Assembly (NCBI GenBank): GCA_937871635.1 | Contig: CALMNS010000444.1 | Coordinates: 1-7,106, forward strand | Direction of reading: 5' to 3' | Source of the DNA: an uncultured Solirubrobacter sp. | GTDB lineage: Bacteria; Actinomycetota; Thermoleophilia; Solirubrobacterales; Solirubrobacteraceae | DNA: 7,106 nt | Part shown: positions 1 to 4,272 of the stretch, one piece after another | Layout: every line of letters begins with the position of its first letter | Position numbering within the stretch: the first letter of the stretch is position 1 | The notes under the pieces: generated by a model | What the model was told of the DNA's origin: nothing | Database searches by the model: none | Seen by the model: only the letters and a program-made list of their open reading frames with translations | Translations under genes and position numbers: made by a program

Positions 1-303
1 GAGCTGGGCAGGGAGAGTCAAGTACGGGATCCGAATCCTGAGCATCACGGCGCAGATGACGCGGTGGTGGCCATCCTTCACTCGCCCGGTCCAGCTCACG
101 AGGGCGGGTGTCCCAAGCCAGCCGCCGGCCTGCTGCATCGCGTCGAACAGCTCGACCATGCGCTCCGGTTCGTGCTGCCACGCCGCCTCGTAGCGCGTCT
201 GCCACGTCTCGCCCTGACCTTCTGAGTGCGGCGGGAAGCGCGCGGCGAAGACGCTTGCCACGGCCTCGGGGGCGCCGCCGCCTTGATCCGAAAGCGGCGT
301 CAT
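1..303 (-). CDS. ParB-like protein, N-terminal part (cut by window edge)
   Basis: The reading frame is open from the ATG at 303 to the left edge, so 101 residues are visible and the C-terminus is missing. The start overlaps the upstream stop as ATGA. The N-terminus MTPLSDQGGG carries the start-associated repeat. The body is a helical stretch (about residues 14-60), then a strand region and DGHHRV at residues 77-82, followed by a hydrophobic segment. In ParB/sulfiredoxin-like domains a D-G-x-H-R motif forms the nucleotide-binding and nuclease site, so a ParB-like fold is the best reading. Orphan ParB-like proteins are common in phage early regions and are not necessarily partition factors, and no ParA partner is visible. 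The ParB call rests on this one motif. Confidence 0.6.
   Translation of the reverse strand, partial: MTPLSDQGGGAPEAVASVFAARFPPHSEGQGETWQTRYEAAWQHEPERMVELFDAMQQAGGWLGTPALVSWTGRVKDGHHRVICAVMLRIRIPYLTLPAQL
285..297 (-). repeat. Start-associated element, type 1, copy in ParB-like gene
   Basis: The plus strand reads GATCCGAAAGCGG; in gene sense CCGCTTTCGGATC, codons 3 to 6 of the gene starting at 303 (PLSD). The same 13 bp occurs at 3043-3055 and 4595-4607, also just inside starts. In the mRNA, CCG-CUUU-CGG can form a mini-hairpin 7-16 nt after the start. Confidence 0.85.
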
Positions 304-404
304 GCCGTCCACCACCATGCGACCTGAATGGCCGCTCCGAGCGGTCCGCCTTTGGCGCGGATCTCGCGGTACATGATCCACGTCTCCTTGAGGTGACGGA
401 GCAT
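300..404 (-). CDS. Small hypothetical protein, 34 residues
   Basis: I do not recognise this gene. The frame starts at ATG 404 (TGATG overlap of one base with the upstream stop) and ends in TGA at 300-302, which overlaps the next ATG as ATGA. The product begins MLRHLKETWIMYREIRAKGG and ends in a Trp-rich QVAWWWTA tail. The first half is a basic amphipathic helix and the last half a short hydrophobic one, suggesting a membrane-edge or protein-binding peptide. The match of both junctions to the coupling pattern of this operon is the main reason to accept so short a gene. Confidence 0.6.
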   Translation of the reverse strand: MLRHLKETWIMYREIRAKGGPLGAAIQVAWWWTA

Positions 405-565
405 CAGTCCGCCACCAAGGACGTGCCCACGGCACCACACATGACGCCATAGAGCATGTAGACGCCGGACCACGCCTCACCCGTCGGCGCGACGGTCAGG
501 GCGAATGGAAACGCGGTGGCGCAGTAGAACGCGAGCCCAGCGAGGAGACCCCAGAGCAGTTTCAT
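404..565 (-). CDS. Small membrane protein, 53 residues
   Basis: The ATG at 565 overlaps the upstream stop as ATGA and has a strong Shine-Dalgarno (GGGAGGAG, 5 nt away). The product starts MKLLWGLLAGLAFYCATAFP, a hydrophobic helix that could be a transmembrane segment or an uncleaved signal. A short polar turn with APTGEAWSG follows, then a second hydrophobic stretch (about residues 34-51). Two transmembrane helices in a hairpin is the likely topology. No family is recognised. Early phage operons often carry such small membrane proteins for superinfection exclusion or host takeover, but nothing in the sequence specifies this. Confidence 0.7.
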   Translation of the reverse strand: MKLLWGLLAGLAFYCATAFPFALTVAPTGEAWSGVYMLYGVMCGAVGTSLVAD

Positions 566-759
566 TGCGTCTCCTCCCAGAGGTCACGGCGGGCGATGAG
601 CGTGCCGTCCTCTTCGTAGTGGTAGGTGACCTCGCGGACTGGGCTGTTGATGAACCCTTGTCCTTCAAGGACGACGATCCGAAGAACAGTGACCCGCTCG
701 ACCGACCGAAGAGGCCGATGGCGATCCTCGCCGCTTTCGCGGGAAAGAGGGCGAGTCAT
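562..759 (-). CDS. Hypothetical protein, 65 residues
   Basis: The gene runs from ATG 759 to TGA 562-564, with ATGA overlaps at both ends. The N-terminus MTRPLSRESGEDRHRP contains the type 2 start-associated repeat, with both PLS and ESG in frame. After a basic linker there is a strand-rich part: RVTVLRIVVLEGQGF, REVTYHYEEDGTLIARRDLW. This suggests a small beta-sheet or beta-hairpin protein, and the charged ends argue against a membrane protein. No known family is recognised. Its position between a helix-turn-helix gene and a membrane gene gives no functional clue. Confidence 0.65.
   Translation of the reverse strand: MTRPLSRESGEDRHRPLRSVERVTVLRIVVLEGQGFINSPVREVTYHYEEDGTLIARRDLWEETQ
571..578 (-). 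promoter_or_regulatory. Strong ribosome binding site of the 53-residue membrane protein
   Basis: GGGAGGAG on the minus strand lies 5 nt before ATG 565, inside the end of the upstream gene. It is one of the best Shine-Dalgarno sequences in the window and decides the start of a gene too short to call by length. Confidence 0.7.
729..744 (+). repeat. Start-associated element, type 2, copy at gene start 759
   Basis: The plus strand CGCCGCTTTCGCGGGA matches 5549-5564 base for base (16 bp), and both copies lie just inside a start codon. The gene-sense RNA can fold CCGC-GAAA-GCGG, a 4-bp stem closed on a GNRA-type tetraloop, at nt 18-29 of the gene. The core GCCGCTTTCG is the type 1 core in the opposite orientation. 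The local DNA also holds CTTTC-GCGG-GAAAG (734-747). Confidence 0.85.
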
Positions 760-1139
760 GCGGACATCCCGAGTCGGCGGCGAACGCTGTAGACGGTGCA
801 GCCCGGCTCAACGCGATCGAAGTCGAGAACCCGGGCGATGTCCGTCGTCGACAAGCCGACGCGGTGGAGACCCTCGATCCGGGCCTGGATCCGCTCCGGG
901 GTCAGCGGGCGATTGGGGGGGAGTCGCCCACCGGACCGCCTCGCGTTCGTCTCTGCCATCGTCCGCCGCTGCTGCAGCAGACGGGCGCTGCGCTCCTCGT
1001 CCGAGAGGAGCCACAGTCGGACGGTCCCTTTGTGGACCTGAAGGCCGTTCTCGGTGAGGAACCGAGCGATGGCGCTGTAGCTCCATCCGCCATCGGCGAG
1101 CGTCCGGGCGGTCTGGATCGCGCTGGTGGTGGCGCTCAT
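756..1139 (-). CDS. Double helix-turn-helix DNA-binding protein
   Basis: The 127-residue product starts at ATG 1139 (ATGA overlap). A first helix-turn-helix occupies about residues 18-44, with SYSAIARFLTENG and TVRLWL; it resembles the recombinase/resolvase-type motif (wait-step, IA-x-x-L, T-V-R-x-W). A basic Gln/Arg linker (52-78) follows. A second motif lies at about 92-124, with LSTTDIARVLDF and YSVRRRLG. Two tandem DNA-binding heads without a catalytic domain point to a sequence-specific DNA binder such as a repressor, activator or replication accessory factor. It directly follows the winged-helix gene that contains the possible origin, so it could bind there. Function and target are inference; the helix-turn-helix assignment is fairly secure. 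Confidence 0.75.
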   Translation of the reverse strand: MSATTSAIQTARTLADGGWSYSAIARFLTENGLQVHKGTVRLWLLSDEERSARLLQQRRTMAETNARRSGGRLPPNRPLTPERIQARIEGLHRVGLSTTDIARVLDFDRVEPGCTVYSVRRRLGMSA

Positions 1140-1876
1140 GCTGCGGCCCCCTCGGGCTGTAGGTACTCGCTGAGGAACTGGTGACCATCCGCGATATGCC
1201 TGAGCGCATCCGGGGGTGGGTCGAGTCCTCGGCGACGCGCCTCAACGGCGACCGCCCCGACGCGGGACGGCAAGCACCCCGGGAAGTGCGCAGCGACGAA
1301 CGCGGCGGCCTGTTCCTCGAACTGCCGGGCCTGCCGTGCCCTGCCCCCAGAGGGTCGGGTTGGAAAGGTCCCCCCCGCCGGAGGCGGGGGGTTAGGGGGG
1401 TGTAGTTCTTCTACTTCCCCTTCTACTTCCCGGCGTGACGTCACGGTCTCGTCACGGCCGTCACGGCGTGACGGCCGTGATGCGTCACGCCGTGCTCGTT
1501 GCCGTTCGCGGTAGCGCCGCGAACGTTCGCTCGCCGTGCCATCGGCTTTCGGTTCAGGGTTCCAGTCGTCGAAGTCGTGCACCCACTCGATGCCGTCCTC
1601 GTCACGGTCGAGCATCCCGAGCTCGCGGGCGACCGCGACCGTCTTCCGCGCTTGGGCCAGGGTGACGTCGGCCTTGTCGGCGATGTCCTGCTCGTCAGCG
1701 ACCAGGGTGCCGATGGTCAGCGACCCCCGCATGGGGGCTTGGGCAGCGATGGGAAGCACGCCGTGGAACCAGGTCCAGCGGACCTCGGCGCCGGCGCGAC
1801 GGAGCCGCTTGACCTTGGGGTTGCTGGCCGCATCGACGTCGACCATGAACCTGTCGAAGCCAGTGCGGGGGCTCAC
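1136..1876 (-). CDS. Winged-helix replication-organiser-like protein
   Basis: I chose GTG 1876, which overlaps the upstream stop as GTGA and has CGGAG upstream; this gives 246 residues. An in-frame extension to 1993 reads through the preceding gene and looks non-coding. The N-terminus (VSPRTGFDRFMVDVDAAS, then NPKVKRLRRAG) and the winged helix (about 54-108, with VADEQDIADKADVTLAQARK, LGMLDRDEDG) resemble the N-terminal domain of phage replisome organisers and DnaD-like initiators. WNPEPKADGTASERSRRYRERQ starts a long basic linker, typical of that group and split here at residues 105-126. A Pro-rich segment (159-167) and a helical C-terminal domain (about 180-240) follow. It probably opens or loads the phage origin. 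The gene itself carries palindromes and tandem repeats (1371-1493), as lambda O carries its origin. Confidence 0.7.
   Translation of the reverse strand: MSPRTGFDRFMVDVDAASNPKVKRLRRAGAEVRWTWFHGVLPIAAQAPMRGSLTIGTLVADEQDIADKADVTLAQARKTVAVARELGMLDRDEDGIEWVHDFDDWNPEPKADGTASERSRRYRERQRARRDASRPSRRDGRDETVTSRREVEGEVEELHPPNPPPPAGGTFPTRPSGGRARQARQFEEQAAAFVAAHFPGCLPSRVGAVAVEARRRGLDPPPDALRHIADGHQFLSEYLQPEGAAA
1371..1391. repeat. Perfect GC hairpin inside the replication-organiser-like gene
   Basis: CCCCCCGCC (1371-1379) and its exact complement GGCGGGGGG (1383-1391) flank a 3-base loop. It encodes part of the Pro-rich linker. No T-run follows in the transcribed direction, so it does not look like a terminator. 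It lies about 40 bp from the palindrome cluster. Confidence 0.7.
1408..1431 (-). repeat. Tandem 12-bp purine repeat, two perfect copies
   Basis: On the minus strand GGGAAGTAGAAG occurs twice in direct succession (1420-1431 and 1408-1419), making a 24-bp all-purine tract broken only by the T of each GTA. It encodes the EVEGEVEE acidic patch. It abuts the palindrome cluster, in the place where an unwinding element would sit in an iteron-type origin. Confidence 0.8.
1431..1493. repeat. TCACG palindrome cluster, possible replication origin
   Basis: Seven GTCACG/CGTGAC words, one of them with a mismatch, lie within 56 bp: GTCACG at 1440, 1451, 1460, 1484 and CGTGAC at 1434, 1467, plus CGTGAT at 1476. 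They form a 12-bp palindrome CGTGACGTCACG (1434-1445), an inverted repeat with 10-bp arms GGCCGTCACG (1456-1465, complement 1467-1476) and an outer pair CGGCGTGACG/CGTCACGCCG (1431-1440, 1483-1492). It sits inside a replication-organiser-like gene, as the lambda origin sits in O. The origin role is inference. The coding sequence here is Arg/Asp/Ser low-complexity (about residues 128-149), which could alone explain some of the repetition. Confidence 0.55.
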
Positions 1877-2082
1877 CGGATCGGCTCCGGGTACCGGTCG
1901 GCCTGGCTGGCGCGGAAGTCGAGGGTGAGGACGGGCCCGTTGCCTTGGAGGCACCAGCCGCGTGGGGCGTGCGGGCCAGTACAACTCGGGCATGGGCGGC
2001 TACGCCCTGTCTGATCAGTGAGCAGTCCTGGAGTGCCAGCGTCGGCGCACGCACATCGGACAAGGGCAGGCTGGTCCGTCAT
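1873..2082 (-). CDS. Cys-rich mini-protein sharing a module with the HNH protein
   Basis: The gene starts at ATG 2082 (ATGA overlap, GAGGAC upstream), giving 69 residues. Cysteines at 10, 12, 31, 34 and 44 suggest a small zinc-binding knuckle: C-A-C near the start, then C-P-S-C. Residues 8-23 (VRCACADAGTPGLLTD) match residues 11-26 of the HNH protein encoded immediately upstream (VPCPCTDAGTPGQLVD) at 11 of 16 positions. The corresponding DNA is also alike, so one module has been duplicated or exchanged. The rest (TGPHAPRGWCLQGN onward) is not recognised. It may be a nucleic-acid or protein-binding adaptor. The GTGA at its end couples it to the winged-helix gene. Confidence 0.65.
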   Translation of the reverse strand: MTDQPALVRCACADAGTPGLLTDQTGRSRPCPSCTGPHAPRGWCLQGNGPVLTLDFRASQADRYPEPIR

Positions 2083-2849
2083 GCTGCGTCCTCGGAGTCG
2101 GTGGTGGCCTTGGCCAGAAGCCAGGGCAGAACACCGGGGGGAGCGGGGTGTAGTCCACGTTCCCATGTGGACACGGCTGGACCGCAGCGGCCGAAGGCTG
2201 CGGCAACATCACCCTGTGTCATTCCCAGCGCAAGTCGAAGATCTCGCAGCTGCGAGATTCCTCTGACGTTGGCGGCCGCCAGGTCGAACTTCCGGTGGCA
2301 GCGCGCGCACAGCGAGATGTAGTCCTCGCGTCGCGTTGAGTACGGTCCGCGGGAAGACGTTTGCGGTGTTGAGCACGTCTGGTGGTTCAGCGCCCAGTGC
2401 AGGTTCTGGGTCGCGCCGCAAGCTGTGCACGGCGGGCGCTTCCCGCCGAGCCGGTGATGGACGGCCTCGTAGCTCGCCGCGTCGCCTGTCCATGCGTGGC
2501 TCTTCGCTCCACGGCGTGCCCCGCACTGAGGGGAGCAGTGAATGACGAGCTTCCCGTCGCTGCCGAACCTCGGTGAGAAGCCCTGTCCGCACTCCGCGCA
2601 CGTCCGCCATCTCCGGACCCGTACGACCTTCCTCGGCCCAGTGCGACATACCTTGCAGAGGGCAACTCGCCCGTCGGGCTTGCCGCGGTCGAGGTTGAAG
2701 CAGTTGACCGGAAGCCGGTCTCCGCAACCCTTGCACGTCTTGTACTGCTCCGTCGCTGCATCCCCGCGGTGGTCGACCAGCTGACCGGGGGTGCCGGCGT
2801 CCGTGCACGGGCATGGGACCATCGCGAACGGATCCGGAAGCGGGCTCAC
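2079..2849 (-). CDS. Zinc-finger HNH endonuclease with C-terminal XRE-type helix-turn-helix
   Basis: The gene starts at GTG 2849 (GTGA overlap, GAGGAG 8 nt upstream), giving 256 residues. In order there are: the start-associated PLPD N-terminus; a C-x-C-x-DAGTPG module (13-22); a four-Cys finger (C39, C42, C65, C68) of the type found before phage HNH domains; a second finger (C84, C87, C105, C109); an HNH domain (SYEAVHHRLGG at 126-136, C141/C144, WALNH at 152-156, DYISLCARCHRKFDL at 176-190); and an XRE-like helix-turn-helix (about 199-231, LRLALGMTQGDVAAAFG then VSTWERG). The HNH core with paired Cys is that of small phage HNH nucleases with a structural zinc. The nuclease-plus-XRE fusion suggests either self-regulation or DNA targeting. 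It could act as a homing-type enzyme or as a lifestyle regulator. Confidence 0.8.
   Translation of the reverse strand: MSPLPDPFAMVPCPCTDAGTPGQLVDHRGDAATEQYKTCKGCGDRLPVNCFNLDRGKPDGRVALCKVCRTGPRKVVRVRRWRTCAECGQGFSPRFGSDGKLVIHCSPQCGARRGAKSHAWTGDAASYEAVHHRLGGKRPPCTACGATQNLHWALNHQTCSTPQTSSRGPYSTRREDYISLCARCHRKFDLAAANVRGISQLRDLRLALGMTQGDVAAAFGRCGPAVSTWERGLHPAPPGVLPWLLAKATTDSEDAA
2831..2843 (-). repeat. Start-associated element, type 1, one-mismatch copy in HNH gene
   Basis: The plus strand GATCCGGAAGCGG differs from the exact copies by one base. It encodes PLPD at the same codons (3 to 6) as PLSD in the genes starting at 303 and 4613. The CCG/CGG stem is kept because the change falls in the loop. 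Confidence 0.75.
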
Positions 2850-3067
2850 TTGGACAGCTCCTCATCACGGCAGGCGTCGCAGTCGCGGTAGTCCCAGTTG
2901 GACTGGTCGGGATGCTCGGCCTCACAGATCCGGCACCGCACGAAGAAGACCGTCCCGCCGTCGGAAACGGTCAATGGACCATCGCGCGAGTCCTTGTGAC
3001 CACACGCCGGACACGACTCAGGACCGCGCGAGCAGATGTGAGGATCCGAAAGCGGCCTAGGCGGCAT
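2846..3067 (-). CDS. Small zinc-ribbon protein, 73 residues
   Basis: I start the gene at ATG 3067, because GGAGGTGG lies just upstream. It overlaps the end of the Dam-type methyltransferase gene by 11 nt. A frame-open extension to 3229 only shadows that gene. The N-terminus MPPRPLSDPH carries the type 1 start element. Three cysteine pairs follow: C19/C22 (CPACGHKD), C45/C48 (VRCRICEAEHPD) and C63/C66 (CDACRDEE). The first two pairs with a VRC-x-x-C core look like restriction-alleviation (Lar-type) zinc ribbons, which in Rac prophage modulate host restriction-modification. The resemblance is weak and the usual C-terminal WN-R motif is not clear. A nucleic-acid-binding or protein-docking role is the safest reading. 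Confidence 0.7.
   Translation of the reverse strand: MPPRPLSDPHICSRGPESCPACGHKDSRDGPLTVSDGGTVFFVRCRICEAEHPDQSNWDYRDCDACRDEELSK
2858..2863 (-). promoter_or_regulatory. Ribosome binding site that decides the GTG start of the HNH gene
   Basis: GAGGAG on the minus strand lies 8 nt before GTG 2849, inside the end of the zinc-ribbon gene. It supports the GTG over the internal ATG at codon 10. Confidence 0.65.
3043..3058 (-). repeat. Start-associated element, type 1, copy in zinc-ribbon gene
   Basis: The plus strand GATCCGAAAGCGGCCT is identical to 4595-4610 over 16 bp. It encodes RPLSD at codons 4 to 8, two codons later than in the other genes. It spans the TAG stop of the methyltransferase gene, so it lies exactly on a gene boundary. 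Confidence 0.85.
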
Positions 3068-3605
3068 CGCTCTCCACCTCCGTCGCAACGAGGCCAAGGT
3101 GGGCACACGGCGCGAGCGACACATTCCAGCCGATAAGCGCGCTCGGGTGCGACGCGGCGACCTGCCGGCGGTTGGGGCGCAGCACGCCGAACTTGACGCG
3201 GCCCCGGATGAACACGACCTCCCAGGCACTCGCGAGCGCGCGTTGGAAGATGCGCGTATCGGTCGCCGCCGGGATGAGCAGGATGACCCGGCATCCAGCG
3301 TCTGCGGCTTGCACGCACCGCTCTACCCAGCGCTCGCGCGCCTTCCCGTAAGGCGGGTTGACGTAGATCGACTTGGCCTGCGTCCATGGAAGCTCGGCGC
3401 CGTCCATCGGTAGGTGGTAGATCGCCTGCGCCCTCGTCGGGTTGTCCGGCTCGGTGCACGGGTCGAGCGTGATCGTGCCGCCGAGGGCTTCGCGAACGGG
3501 CTCGAGGACGTAGGGCGGGGTGAGCTGTGTTTGGTTCGGGTGGTCACCCTCCCGGTAGCGCAGGTCGTTGTTGAAGCGGTGCGCTGCCCGAGATGGCTCG
3601 TTCAT
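3057..3605 (-). CDS. dam: Phage Dam-type DNA N6-adenine methyltransferase
   Basis: The gene starts at ATG 3605 (ATGA overlap), giving 182 residues. It has the layout of the phage N-6-adenine methyltransferase family (PF05869-like): QLTPPYVLEPV near residues 27-37, TLDPC at 46-50, then IYVNPPYG at 80-87, the NPPY catalytic motif that positions the target adenine. VILLIPAATDTRIFQ (107-121) and FIRGRVKFG (132-140) follow, with HPSALIGW (153-160) at the end. The length is normal for the family. It would methylate adenine in phage DNA, most likely to evade host restriction or mark replicated DNA. It is flanked by a RuvC-like resolvase and a zinc ribbon, with no cognate nuclease recognisable. Its start region resembles that of the MT-A70 gene. 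Confidence 0.85.
   Translation of the reverse strand: MNEPSRAAHRFNNDLRYREGDHPNQTQLTPPYVLEPVREALGGTITLDPCTEPDNPTRAQAIYHLPMDGAELPWTQAKSIYVNPPYGKARERWVERCVQAADAGCRVILLIPAATDTRIFQRALASAWEVVFIRGRVKFGVLRPNRRQVAASHPSALIGWNVSLAPCAHLGLVATEVESDAA
3074..3081 (-). promoter_or_regulatory. Ribosome binding site that decides the zinc-ribbon start
   Basis: GGAGGTGG on the minus strand is placed 6-13 nt before ATG 3067, within the methyltransferase coding region. It is the strongest argument for this start, since the gene has an 11-nt rather than a 4-nt overlap. Confidence 0.7.
3589..3605 (-). repeat. Start-region repeat shared by the two methyltransferase genes
   Basis: This 17-bp stretch, ending in the ATG (GATGGCTCGTTCAT on the plus strand), matches 5560-5576 at 15 of 17 positions. 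It encodes MNEPSR here and MSEPSR there. The two proteins belong to different methyltransferase families and are not alike beyond this point. Confidence 0.75.
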
Positions 3606-4138
3606 GCCGCCGCCCGGATCATCGGGTCGCCGTCCGGCCGGAGCTCTGCCCGGACCACGCCGTACATGATCTCCGCGGCAACTGCCGCGACGCCGAGGGC
3701 GTCGAGCTGCTCCTGATCATCGGTCCGAGAGCCAAGGGCCCGCGCCCAGGCGTGGACGTCGTCCTTCGTGGCGTTGCCGGCGCCGATCGCCTGCTTCTTC
3801 CACTCGGTGACCGTGAGCGGCCACGGCACGCGATCGGTGGCGTCCCCAGCCGCCTCGACGAGCACGCCGGCGGTCAGCATGAGGATCGGGTTGGGGAATC
3901 GCCCGGACGGCACTTCATAAGCGACGGTTGATGGCGGGTAGCTCATCGCGAGCGCCCGGGCGTACTGGTGCATGTTCGCGCGGGCGATGAGGAGAAGTCG
4001 TCCAGGCGGGAGCGGCTTCGCGCGCGGCAACTGCCATTCGATGGCGAAGGTCGAGAAGCGGCCTGTAGCGTCGATGACGGCTACTCCGGCTCGTCGCGAC
4101 CCCAGGTCCAGGCCCCACGTCCAGTAGCTGTCGCTCAC
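3602..4138 (-). CDS. ruvC: RuvC-like Holliday-junction resolvase
   Basis: GTG 4138 overlaps the upstream stop as GTGA and gives 178 residues, close to the usual RuvC length. The long frame-open extension to 4594 is the shadow of two other genes. Motif I is WGLDLGSRRAGVAVID (8-23, catalytic D11), followed by an extended strand. The second acidic site is E75 in VAYEVPSGRFPNP. TEWKKQAIGAGNATKDDV (111-128) is the lysine-rich segment seen before the last motif. The C-terminal acidic pair is E143/D146 in EQLDALGVAA. All four RuvC-type carboxylates can thus be placed. The enzyme would cut four-way junctions left by recombination or branched replication intermediates, in line with the recombination ATPase upstream. 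The family is secure; exact substrate is inferred. Confidence 0.8.
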   Translation of the reverse strand: MSDSYWTWGLDLGSRRAGVAVIDATGRFSTFAIEWQLPRAKPLPPGRLLLIARANMHQYARALAMSYPPSTVAYEVPSGRFPNPILMLTAGVLVEAAGDATDRVPWPLTVTEWKKQAIGAGNATKDDVHAWARALGSRTDDQEQLDALGVAAVAAEIMYGVVRAELRPDGDPMIRAAA

Positions 4139-4272
4139 GAGAGCCACCGTCCGACGGACCCGGATGCCCCCCAGCAGAGCGCGTCCTCCATGTACAGCCC
4201 GCCGCACGGGTGCGGCGCCCAATACGTCACGGGGATGTAGCCGTCCGGGAGCAGGCAGTGAAGAATCCTCAT
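4135..4272 (-). CDS. Small hypothetical protein, 45 residues
   Basis: ATG 4272 overlaps the upstream stop (ATGA) and the TGA at 4135-4137 overlaps the resolvase start (GTGA). CGGAG lies upstream. The product reads MRILHCLLPDGYIPVTYWAP, then HPCGGLYMEDALCWGASGSV, and is rich in Tyr, Trp, Gly and Cys (C6, C23, C33). It is too short for a domain call. The aromatic and Gly content suggests a small beta-strand protein. I do not recognise it. Acceptance rests on the two junctions and on a frame free of stops between neighbours. Confidence 0.55.
   Translation of the reverse strand: MRILHCLLPDGYIPVTYWAPHPCGGLYMEDALCWGASGSVGRWLS

Noticed and set aside
660..685. GATCCGAAGAAC near 674 as another start-associated copy
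   Set aside because: It is only partly similar and lies in mid-gene, away from any start.
1371..1391. GC hairpin read as a terminator
   Set aside because: No T-run follows in the transcribed direction, and it sits in the middle of a coding region.
1434..1445. CGTGACGTCACG as a eukaryote-like CRE or a single repressor operator
   Set aside because: The palindrome is one part of a larger cluster inside a gene, and no promoter is near.
1431..1493. CRISPR array
   Set aside because: The repeats are too short and irregular, with no unique spacers of constant length. No cas gene is present.
1499..2014. Plus-strand open frame of 171 codons and its neighbours
   Set aside because: It is antisense to the replication-organiser-like gene and has no start signal or family likeness.
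2209..2925. Minus-strand frame of 238 codons overlapping the HNH gene
   Set aside because: It shadows the HNH frame. The HNH frame has clear Cys/His motifs, a GTGA junction and a ribosome binding site.
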